From Bacteroidota bacterium (GTDB lineage: Bacteria; Bacteroidota; Bacteroidia; AKYH767-A; OLB10): DNA of 64,000 nucleotides. The stretch lies in the NCBI GenBank assembly GCA_016713445.1, contig JADJPB010000009.1:1-64000 (forward strand). The letters run 5' to 3'. Shown piece by piece: positions 48,794-56,476 of the stretch. A program made the translations under genes and the position numbers. The notes under the pieces were generated by a model. It did not search any database. It was not told the origin of the DNA and was given only the letters and a program-made list of their open reading frames with translations. Each line of letters begins with the position of its first letter. Within the stretch, counting starts at the first letter, position 1.

Positions 48794-49771
48794 TCAAATA
48801 AGTTTTGCTGTAATGCTAGTGGTTATCGTCATAAAATTAGGTAAATATTGACGGTTGTATTGCTTCATGCGAACTAAAAAATCAAATCGCTCTTTTATAA
48901 TTGTTGGCGCATCATGTGTAATGGGACACGAAATAGTAAATTGATTAAATCGATGTTGAAGTTTTACATAATTTCTTCCTGCTGTGCTGAGAATACTTGG
49001 AAGCATGATTCCTTTCCTTTCAAAATTTACTGTTGCTGAATTTTGCAGCTTCATATTTTTTGAAATTGGAAAAGTATCTCTTGATGGAAGGTACATGGGA
49101 TGTTCTGATAACACTTGATGTACATATTTGTCGTAAAGCTCTTCAAAAGTTAAAAACCAATCTGTCAGTTTTTTTTCAGAGGGAGTATGAATAAACCAAT
49201 TCTTGATCATGTCTTTTAACTCCATCAAAGGCGTGTGAAGTACACTCTGAGAATCGTTTAAATAATCAAGATCGTACAAAATTCCTTTCATGTGTTGAAG
49301 TAATGCACGAAGTTTGATGATCTTATACTCTTTTTGAATTTTTATATCTATAAAGTTTGCGATAAGAAATTCGATAGCAGTTTGAATTTTCAAGATCGTA
49401 TCTTCTTCAGTCGTCCTTTGTAGCTCATTTTCAGATGGATTTTCTCCCCACACTAGATGGTGTTCACTCCAAATTGTATAGTATTCATTGTCAGCATATT
49501 GATCTTCAGATATGGCCATTATACCATGTGTGAATAGATTTTTGTGAGCTGCTGGTAAGTTTTCAAGGCCTGTCGCTAAACAAGCTTTCCCACTCTTGAA
49601 CACAAATAGCAGGTCCAGATCTGAAATTCCTGGAGTTGTTATATTGCCAAATTGAACGATTGATTTTAAGCCAGATAGACCCTTATTGCGATTGATAATA
49701 CCCTGTACTGCCTCGTCGTAAAGAGTTCTCGGAGCAGGTGTTGGGTAATCAGTAAATCGCATCTTAGGCAT
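48794..49771 (-). CDS. Nucleotidyltransferase-fold protein of the capsule locus (copy 1)
   Basis: Start at ATG 49769-49771 (MPKMRFTDYPTP) overlaps the upstream stop; the longer frame to 49819 lies within that gene. Near residue 43 it has IVQFGNITTPGISDLDLLFVF, the G-x(n)-SDLDL pattern of minimal nucleotidyltransferases. The rest of the 325 residues is mostly helical (LIANFIDIKIQKEYKIIKLR), like the helical domains that follow such folds. A second protein with the same motif and length is encoded at 52156-53144. Nucleotidyl transfer to a glycan, phosphate or protein is possible; no family is named, and an inactive sugar-phosphate binding role cannot be excluded. Confidence 0.6.
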   Translation of the reverse strand: MPKMRFTDYPTPAPRTLYDEAVQGIINRNKGLSGLKSIVQFGNITTPGISDLDLLFVFKSGKACLATGLENLPAAHKNLFTHGIMAISEDQYADNEYYTIWSEHHLVWGENPSENELQRTTEEDTILKIQTAIEFLIANFIDIKIQKEYKIIKLRALLQHMKGILYDLDYLNDSQSVLHTPLMELKDMIKNWFIHTPSEKKLTDWFLTFEELYDKYVHQVLSEHPMYLPSRDTFPISKNMKLQNSATVNFERKGIMLPSILSTAGRNYVKLQHRFNQFTISCPITHDAPTIIKERFDFLVRMKQYNRQYLPNFMTITTSITAKLI

Positions 49772-51272
49772 TCTGTTTTTTACGTAGTTTCTGGAAAAAG
49801 TTGCGTAGGCTGAAAACATTCCTTTTTCCGTCTATAAGGGTGCGGTTTCCTAGAGATGAAAGTGTATGGCAACCTTGATCGTAATTTCCCTTCAAATGGG
49901 AAGGTGATATGCGATTAATTTCAATTTCCAAATAATCACTTTCCGTGAGAATTTCGATTCGTTGTATGATAATTTCTCCCCCATAAGTTTTGCTGCTATT
50001 TTGTGAGGGTCTGTAGAAGATTCCGTTTTTTGAAAAGATTTTACCTGCGCATCGGGATGACTGAATATCGCTTTTTACCGGATTTTTTTGATGAGGTCGA
50101 TAGGGTCCTTCCAATGTATCAGCAATGAAAATATGTAAACGAATATCTGCTCCTTTATCTGATGCATCGGTACAGAATAGAAACCATTGCTCATCTTTAA
50201 AAAGGATGCTTGAATCTACTGCTTGGAAATTTGAAATTATTTCTTTTGGACTTTCAAGTATAAAGGAGATAGGATTAATTTGAAATAATTCAATCTTGTT
50301 CGCTGCACTTTGCTCGGGCAAACAATACCATTTACCTTCGTGTGAAAAGGTATATGGGTAACTTAGATGTACATTTGATTCTAGTTTAGTTTCTAGTGTA
50401 TTGCTGTTCTGTATAGTGCTGATATTTCCTTTTTTGTTGATGTACTGTTCAACATAGATTGAATTGTTTTCTTTATGGTCAAGCCCAAACGGGTCTGCAA
50501 TGAAATCATCTTTTTCAAGTTCTTTCTTCCATTTTACCTCCCAAATCTTCCCTGTTTGAAGTGCTACTTCTTCGATGGGTGCATCTATAATTCCAATATT
50601 CCATTTATCAAAATAAAAGAGTTGACGAATACGATGTTTGAATTTATTTTGATTCAATCTTCGTTTTAAAACTTGCAGTTTTGCCGGATTGACAATTTCG
50701 AAATGTAATTTATCTTGAATTGTTGGACCAAACTGTCGATTCATGTAACGCTTAACACCATCTGCGAGTAAGTGTAAGTTTCCGAGAAAAATTAGTTCCA
50801 ATGATTTTTTGTAGTCGTAGTTAAGTAGCTTGAAATTTCCTTGAATGAGTTGACTGACCATTCCATCTGCTGTTCGTAAAGTCACCTGAAAATTACATGT
50901 GTCTCTTCGATTGATAATTCCGTTGATTATAGCAGGGCAAAATTGCATATAAAGTTGACTGAAAAAATCAGATTTTATTTCTGGAATATTTTGAAGATTT
51001 TCGTCTAAAATATCCAGCCCGCTTAGGTTAATGATCAAATCGATCTGATGTTCATTGAATGATGTTTCATAATTGATAGATTTAAGTTTTCCAGTGTATT
51101 TACTTTGGAATTGCTTAAATGGAAATGGAATTCCTGCTTCGATTTCAGGTAGCGATGGTGTGAAATAAAGTAAAAAAGTATGATTCGAAAAAGGTTGAAT
51201 CAGCCTATGAAATTGGTCCAGAAAGTCGGTCCGACTTCTTTCATTTAATAGAATTAGGATATATGAGTTCAT
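49764..51272 (-). CDS. Formyltransferase-like / glucosamine inositolphosphorylceramide transferase-like fusion
   Basis: The 502-residue protein has an N-terminal Rossmann-like half (residues 1-180) resembling formyltransferase-fold domains (LIINLSGLDIL, CPAIINGIINRRDTC, LIFLGNLHLLADG) but without the usual catalytic HxSLLP motif. Residues about 210-480 form a five-bladed beta-propeller-like domain as in GINT1/GH43-like proteins (DDFIADPFGLDHKENNSIYVE, FSHEGKWYCLPEQSAANKIEL, DSSILFKDEQWFLFC). Such two-part proteins occur in polysaccharide loci, where they may move a sugar or acyl group. It is the first minus-strand gene after the inverted sulfotransferase and has its own -7 box at 51284-51291. 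Confidence 0.65.
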   Translation of the reverse strand: MNSYILILLNERSRTDFLDQFHRLIQPFSNHTFLLYFTPSLPEIEAGIPFPFKQFQSKYTGKLKSINYETSFNEHQIDLIINLSGLDILDENLQNIPEIKSDFFSQLYMQFCPAIINGIINRRDTCNFQVTLRTADGMVSQLIQGNFKLLNYDYKKSLELIFLGNLHLLADGVKRYMNRQFGPTIQDKLHFEIVNPAKLQVLKRRLNQNKFKHRIRQLFYFDKWNIGIIDAPIEEVALQTGKIWEVKWKKELEKDDFIADPFGLDHKENNSIYVEQYINKKGNISTIQNSNTLETKLESNVHLSYPYTFSHEGKWYCLPEQSAANKIELFQINPISFILESPKEIISNFQAVDSSILFKDEQWFLFCTDASDKGADIRLHIFIADTLEGPYRPHQKNPVKSDIQSSRCAGKIFSKNGIFYRPSQNSSKTYGGEIIIQRIEILTESDYLEIEINRISPSHLKGNYDQGCHTLSSLGNRTLIDGKRNVFSLRNFFQKLRKKQNA

Positions 51273-51283
51273 TGAATCAAGAG

Positions 51284-51291
51284 CAAAAGTA
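51284..51291 (-). promoter_or_regulatory. -7 box for the second half of the capsule locus
   Basis: Minus-strand TACTTTTG fits TAnnTTTG, 11 bases before the ATG at 51270-51272. No clear -33 TTG at the normal spacing. It is needed because the inverted sulfotransferase gene interrupts the operon. Confidence 0.45.
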
Positions 51292-51333
51292 ACTTTTAAT
51301 GCAATATCGAGTAGAACTTTGATTGGACTAATG

Positions 51334-51341
51334 TAAATTTG
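51334..51341 (+). promoter_or_regulatory. -7 box of the sulfotransferase promoter, predicted leaderless
   Basis: TAAATTTG ends five bases before ATG 51347. The sequence ATTTGTGGC(T/C)ATGA also occurs at the start of the export lipoprotein gene at 59804 on the other strand. Confidence 0.5.
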
Positions 51342-51346
51342 TGGCT

Positions 51347-52159
51347 ATGAACGGGTTTTTAGCAAAATTGAAGCGATGGACGAAGTTAAAAACTAAGTCT
51401 GTGGGGTATTTGATGATGAAAGAACCATTACCTCAAAAATGGGTTTTCATCGTCGGCTGTTATAATTCAGGTACTACCTTACTTCATAATTTACTTGGTG
51501 AACATCCCGAAATTGGTAGTATGCCGAATGAAGGACAATTCTATAGTACTCAACTTCCGAGAGGAGCAGATTATAATTTGCCGCGTTTGTGGGCGCTTCA
51601 GCCGGAATTATTTTATTTAGATGAAAATGCTTTTAGTCCTATTGACACAACTAAACTCAGAAGAGAGTGGGCTTTTTTTTATAATCATCCTAATAGAAAA
51701 ATTTTAATAGAAAAAACAATTCTAAATGCTGCCCGTACTAGGTGGCTGCAGAAAAATTTCAAGAATGCTTATTTTATTTCTTTGTTTCGAAATGGCTATG
51801 CCGTTTCTGAAGGAATTCATCGAAAAGAGAAGCATACGATGGAACAAGCGGCAACTCAATGGGCAGTTTCTAATAAAATACTTTTAGATGATGTTGCTTT
51901 ACTGAATCACCATCTGCAAATTAAGTATGAAGAATTGGTCGAAAATCCTGCTTCGACAATGAAAAAAGTTACTTCGTTTTTAGGAGTAAAGGAGCTTGAT
52001 GATTCTGTTTTCAGAAAAAGTTTTCAAATTCATAAGGTGGATGCAGAAATAACTGATATGAACCAAGATTCTATTTCGCGTCTTGATGAACATCAAGTAA
52101 AAATCATCAATGAAATAGCTGGTGATGTGATGCTAAGGTTGAATTATCGCTTGCTCTAA
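51347..52159 (+). CDS. Sulfotransferase family protein, inverted inside the capsule locus
   Basis: The 270-residue protein starts at ATG 51347 (MNGFLAKLKRW); a GTG at 51341 is part of the -7 box. It has the PAPS-binding 5' phosphosulfate loop FIVGCYNSGTTLLHNLLGEHP (about residue 30), the 3'-phosphate-binding segment ISLFRNGYAVSEGIHRKE, IKYEELVENPASTMKKVTSFLG and FRKSFQIHKV. It would transfer sulfate from PAPS to a hydroxyl of the polysaccharide or a lipid. It is the only plus-strand gene between 34.9 and 59.9 kb; its stop overlaps the stop of the nucleotidyltransferase-like gene tail-to-tail. Confidence 0.85.
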   Translation: MNGFLAKLKRWTKLKTKSVGYLMMKEPLPQKWVFIVGCYNSGTTLLHNLLGEHPEIGSMPNEGQFYSTQLPRGADYNLPRLWALQPELFYLDENAFSPIDTTKLRREWAFFYNHPNRKILIEKTILNAARTRWLQKNFKNAYFISLFRNGYAVSEGIHRKEKHTMEQAATQWAVSNKILLDDVALLNHHLQIKYEELVENPASTMKKVTSFLGVKELDDSVFRKSFQIHKVDAEITDMNQDSISRLDEHQVKIINEIAGDVMLRLNYRLL

Positions 52160-53144
52160 CCAACGTTTTTCAAGAGTGTATCACAAAGTTTATGAACTTG
52201 TTGCCTCCAGTTTTCGTTCAGTTGTTCATACACAGAAAGAGGTGTTTTAGGAGCTAAAAATGAAAGTGGAATTCCACTATCTTTGAATCGATGAAAGAGT
52301 TTGGTTTTGAAGGTTATTTTATCCTGTTTCCATTTCAATCGTATTTCGCTCGACCAATTTAGAATAGTGGCATCAATGTTTGGAAATTCGTTTTGGAAGA
52401 TGACATAACTATCTTGTTTCTGAATCGTCTTATGAAATTTGGCTTGTAAAAAAGCGGAAGGCAATAACATGATTTCGCTCAAGAGATTTTTAAAAGTGTA
52501 TTGGTTTTTTAAAGTTGATGGATGATTAGTTTTGTGAAGTATTGATGCACATAAACGTTTTAATAATATTTTATACTGGTCGCGTTCCGAATTGATGTTT
52601 GTTTCGATTACAAGCTCTTTTTGTGGATATAAACAGCTGCTCTTTCGGATAAGGTCAAATGGGAATAGATGATCGTTAAATTGTAGAAGGTCTGAATCGG
52701 TAAATATTGCCCAACCATGGTGCTGTAATGCATCCTGCTCTAAAAAGATCAGCTCGGTTTTTTGTATGAGTTGTCGTAATTCAAGTAGTTGAGTTGCGTT
52801 TGAAATGCTTTTATTGTCGATTAAAAGAATACCGTCAAAATCGCTGTAATCAATTTCGTTTAAATCACCAATGCTTCCGTGAACTAATGCCGCAATGATG
52901 GCAGCATTGTGAGTGGCTTGAAGTTGAGATTGAATTTTTTTGGCGGCTGTGTTTTTCCTTGATATATGGAGATCGTTGAGCTTACTAACGAAGTCGGACT
53001 TTCATTATGACGCTTCTCGATAGTAGAAAAAACTCTGTTTGCAATGATAATCCCATAAAATGGAATTAGATGAATGAGAATACGATCTCTTTTTGTGACG
53101 TATCCTTTGGAAAGAAAATGTTTAAGTGGGTTGTCTCCATTCAT
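52156..53144 (-). CDS. Nucleotidyltransferase-fold protein of the capsule locus (copy 2, one frameshift)
   Basis: The start (MNGDNPLKHFLSKGYV) at 53144 overlaps the preceding stop as ATGA. The frame breaks near 52991, where adding one T to the coding strand restores TFVSKLNDLHISRKNTAAKK. The protein then reads IIAALVHGSIGDLNEIDYSDF with DGILLID. This GS-x(n)-D-x-SDFDG arrangement is the minimal nucleotidyltransferase motif. A helical C-terminal half ends LCDTLLKNVG at 52156-52158. The repaired length is 329 residues, close to the 325 of the protein at 48794-49771, and the two probably form a pair of distant paralogues. Substrate unknown. Confidence 0.62.
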
Positions 53145-54325
53145 GATGGAAATTGCTTTAGTAATCGAGCAGCAACTTTATTGAAAGTGATTTCTCTAAC
53201 ATCTTTTGCAGCTTGTATTGCTTTTTGTTGTGACTCAAACGGTGAATTGATAATGCCCTTTATGGTAGCAGCAAGAGCTTCGCTATTCTCGGGTTCGGTA
53301 AATGTACAATTTTTTTCGTTGAGCAGATCTTGTGTAGCAAGATAATTGGGACTCACGATAAGATTGCTTGTCAACATGTATTCACAAATTTTATTAGGAA
53401 AATTGTAGCGTACATCATGACCTTGATGGGTGTAATAGGAAACTAAGATGTCAGCAGCATATTGATAATATTTTATTTTTCGGTAATCAGAAAGGTATCC
53501 TGTGAACTGAATATTGTGCAGATTTTGTCCCGAGCAGTAGTCCTTCCAAAAAGCAATTGATTCAGGCTTTCCTCCTGTGAATAAGAAGGTGATATCAGGT
53601 AGTTGTTTTGCGGCTCCGAGAATAAATTTTAATTCTTTATCATAATTTTTTCCTATTTTACCAGTGTAAACTACGAGTGGCGTATTTAGTTGTGTGAGAT
53701 TAACCTCTCTTCTGGCATCTTCTTTTGTGATAACTTCCTGGGATTGAGATTCAGTAATAGGATTTAAAGTTACTCCTCCAATGGGTGATTTAATATTAGC
53801 TGATTTTAAAATAGCATTTAATATTGAACTGTTGGTAGCAAGCAGGAAGTCAGAGTTTCGATAAATGCGTTGATGATTCTCACTCGTATGAAAATCGTGA
53901 GCCCAATGGATGAGAATTACATTTTTGAATCGAGAAGGAAATAATTTTCTTAACGTAAAATAGGGGCGGAGTAAATGTGTGCTCCTACTTATAATGTAAG
54001 TTTTGTTTTTCTGGGATCTCTGCTTTAAAATTGAAAATGTTTTTCTGATTCCATGCCATGCTACTTGTGCTAATTGCCAGGCTCCATGAACATCTTCCTT
54101 AAACTGAGTGGGCAAATAATGAATATGTAAGTGGCTTTTGAGACCGTATGTATCTTTTACGTCTATTCGTGAAATATTATCGGCTCGCTCTACAAAAGGT
54201 ACAATTAAATGAGTGTGGCAATTGTTTTGCGCAAAACCTTCAGTGAATCGAACGTCACTCAATTGATTCGTTCGAGGTCTCAGTATATCATATGGCGATA
54301 AATATATAATATATGGTTTTGGCAT
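53141..54325 (-). CDS. Glycosyltransferase family 4
   Basis: An intact 394-residue GT-B enzyme, starting MPKPYIIYLSPYDIL. It has the hinge LVVYTGKIGKNYDKELKFIL, ITFLFTGGKPESIAFWKDYC and a donor-side segment reading YAADILVSYYTHQGHDVRYNFPNKICEYMLTSNLIV. It lacks a textbook EX7E, having NKICEYM at that place. It lies 4 bases after the small-molecule methyltransferase stop. It should add one sugar to the repeat unit. Confidence 0.82.
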   Translation of the reverse strand: MPKPYIIYLSPYDILRPRTNQLSDVRFTEGFAQNNCHTHLIVPFVERADNISRIDVKDTYGLKSHLHIHYLPTQFKEDVHGAWQLAQVAWHGIRKTFSILKQRSQKNKTYIISRSTHLLRPYFTLRKLFPSRFKNVILIHWAHDFHTSENHQRIYRNSDFLLATNSSILNAILKSANIKSPIGGVTLNPITESQSQEVITKEDARREVNLTQLNTPLVVYTGKIGKNYDKELKFILGAAKQLPDITFLFTGGKPESIAFWKDYCSGQNLHNIQFTGYLSDYRKIKYYQYAADILVSYYTHQGHDVRYNFPNKICEYMLTSNLIVSPNYLATQDLLNEKNCTFTEPENSEALAATIKGIINSPFESQQKAIQAAKDVREITFNKVAARLLKQFPS

Positions 54326-54329
54326 TTTT

Positions 54330-55136
54330 TTATTGTGCTAGAGCACATCCTCCTTTGTTAAATTGTAATGCTTTCAAGTGGTTTCTTTCAACATACTCAG
54401 AAAAGGCTTTGTTTTTATGTACATCATCACTTAACATCAATCCTCCTTTTCGAATAAAAGGTGAAGAGGTTTCAAACTCAAATTTCATATGCTCGTAACT
54501 ATGGTCACTATCATGAAAGAATATATCAATTTTGCCGAGCTGATTTAATAACTTAGGAAGTATTTCCTGCGCATAGCCAAGATGTAATTCCCATTGTTTC
54601 TTTAGTACGTCAGGTACCATCCAACCCGTTTCAGGATGAGACATGTTGAAGTTGTAATCTTTGTTGGTGTCGTGATTCGGCAGGTCGATGGAAAATAATT
54701 TACCTTTTCCATTTTTATGCATAGCATTTAAAATGATCCAGGAAGAAGACCCATGTGCTACCCCGGTTTCTATCATAGCATCCGGCTGTAATACGCGCAC
54801 GCAACACCATATCCATTTCCCAAAAGTGGTATTTAAATTATTGCCGACTACAACATCATAAGTGTTTTTGTTCGCTGGAATTAAATCATAGGAAGTAATT
54901 TCCAAAAGAGCTTCTTTCCAAGGACGAAGATCAGTGTTAGCTCCAAAAATGTATTTTGCTGCATCAAGAATAATGGCTTCATGCATGGCCTTTTTATTAC
55001 CCATATAAAATGAAAGCGCAGCCAATGGATGCTTTAAGGCGACTGATTTTCTGCTGGCTTCTAATATACTCATGACTCTAATTTGTTGATTCGTATACGA
55101 TTTGTAATTGGTTTTGTTTAGTTCGAAGGGTTGCAA
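54330..55136 (-). CDS. Class I SAM-dependent methyltransferase (Methyltransf_24 / CmcI-like)
   Basis: The 268-residue protein carries the SAM loop in MIETGVAHGSSSWIILNAM (about residue 110), the acidic strand FSIDLPNHD and the conserved IDIFFHDSDHSYEHMKFE, with GGLMLSDDVHKN. This is the pattern of the Methyltransf_24/cephalosporin hydroxylase-like group that O-methylates sugars. The start at 55136 overlaps the flippase stop by 19 bases. The downstream ATG at 55073 (MSILEASRKSVAL) is an alternative start giving 247 residues. It lies in the capsule operon and presumably methylates a sugar hydroxyl. Confidence 0.82.
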   Translation of the reverse strand: MQPFELNKTNYKSYTNQQIRVMSILEASRKSVALKHPLAALSFYMGNKKAMHEAIILDAAKYIFGANTDLRPWKEALLEITSYDLIPANKNTYDVVVGNNLNTTFGKWIWCCVRVLQPDAMIETGVAHGSSSWIILNAMHKNGKGKLFSIDLPNHDTNKDYNFNMSHPETGWMVPDVLKKQWELHLGYAQEILPKLLNQLGKIDIFFHDSDHSYEHMKFEFETSSPFIRKGGLMLSDDVHKNKAFSEYVERNHLKALQFNKGGCALAQ

Positions 55137-56461
55137 TTTAACTCTTGAAATCCAGCTTGGATAAATCTGATCGTTATAAATATATTGGCTACAAGTAATC
55201 CAATTGCCGCTCCAGATGCATGCATGCTGGGAATGAGAAGTATACTCGTGATTCCACCGATAATGATGGCAGAAAGATAGACAAGAAATCTTTTTTTAAT
55301 AAGTCCCATACTCTGAATAAGCGGTAAGGCCCAAAAGAAGACAGATCCCTGTAATGCGCAAATCAGAAGTATGATAAATGGATTTGCTCCTTCTAAAAAT
55401 GCAGTTCCAAATAAAAGTTCTATGAGGAATGATTTGATAAAAAAGCAAATAACTAATACGATTAGTGATGGAATTAACATAATTCCTGTTATTTTTTTAA
55501 TCATCACCTTGATTTTCGAATGATCTTTGGATGCAATTAAATGTGATAACTGCGGGAATATGGAACTGGCCAATGGATCGGTTAGCGTCAAAACAGCGTA
55601 AGCCAGTTTTTTTGCAGAGGAATAAATTCCAACCGATGATATATTACTCATATTTCCAAGTAATAAAACATCTCCTTGGTTCATAAATACTTTTAATGAA
55701 CTACTCAACGAGTTTCCAAAGATGTAGGTAAAGAAGTCTTTTTTTTGATCTTTAATAAGATTGATTTTGCTTTTCAAATGAGGCTTTAATTCTGTGCTCA
55801 GCTCACGATAAGCAGCGAAGTTACAAGTTAAACTATTAAGTATTCGAGCAGTGATGACGGCAGTAAAAAAAGCTTCTAAATTAGCTCCATAAATGATAAG
55901 AGTTCCAATAACAACACCCGTCTCAACAGTGTCCATTATCATTTGTATGATGGAATTAATTTTGCACTTGTAGAATAACTTTAAGCTAGCTTTCGAAATA
56001 GCATCAATAAAATTTAAGCTGTTGGCAATGGCAAATGCAATGATATAGCCTGTTAAGTCAGGCGCTTTAATAAAAGTAGAGTAGGAGAAAACAGTTATGA
56101 TGCTCAAAACAAGAATTGAAATAAAAGCCGAAATGATGCTTAGTGCCAAGCTAAATTTGAGGATAGCTACTATCTTATCTGGTCTTTCTTCACTTGAAAA
56201 GATAGCACCAAAACGAATAAGTCCCATTGAAATATTGAGACGTAAAAATTCCTGAGTAGTAATGATGAAGGCGATCGCCAAAGCATAGGTTCCAAATAAT
56301 TCGACGCCTAAAATTCTTGTAATGGCAATAGTTTTAATAAACGCAAAAATAGTTCCGAGTGTATTGGCTATCGTCACCCAGGAACTATTCTTGATCAGGT
56401 TTTTCGACTCCGGATCAAATCCTTGAAAAACTTTTTTTACTGAATCGATTATTTTAGCCAT
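55118..56461 (-). CDS. wzx: Wzx-type oligosaccharide flippase
   Basis: A 447-residue polytopic protein with about twelve hydrophobic helices, typical of the polysaccharide transport/MATE-like MOP superfamily (SSWVTIANTLGTIFAFIKTI, AYALAIAFIITTQ-like segments, GIYSSAKKLAYAVLTLTDPL). It moves the undecaprenyl-linked repeat unit across the inner membrane. It follows the tyrosine kinase gene by 15 bases. The N-terminal 15 residues are charged and cytoplasmic. Assignment rests on size, helix pattern and location between export and glycosyltransferase genes. Confidence 0.83.
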   Translation of the reverse strand: MAKIIDSVKKVFQGFDPESKNLIKNSSWVTIANTLGTIFAFIKTIAITRILGVELFGTYALAIAFIITTQEFLRLNISMGLIRFGAIFSSEERPDKIVAILKFSLALSIISAFISILVLSIITVFSYSTFIKAPDLTGYIIAFAIANSLNFIDAISKASLKLFYKCKINSIIQMIMDTVETGVVIGTLIIYGANLEAFFTAVITARILNSLTCNFAAYRELSTELKPHLKSKINLIKDQKKDFFTYIFGNSLSSSLKVFMNQGDVLLLGNMSNISSVGIYSSAKKLAYAVLTLTDPLASSIFPQLSHLIASKDHSKIKVMIKKITGIMLIPSLIVLVICFFIKSFLIELLFGTAFLEGANPFIILLICALQGSVFFWALPLIQSMGLIKKRFLVYLSAIIIGGITSILLIPSMHASGAAIGLLVANIFITIRFIQAGFQELNCNPSN

Positions 56462-56476
56462 TCACGGCGTTGTCAT

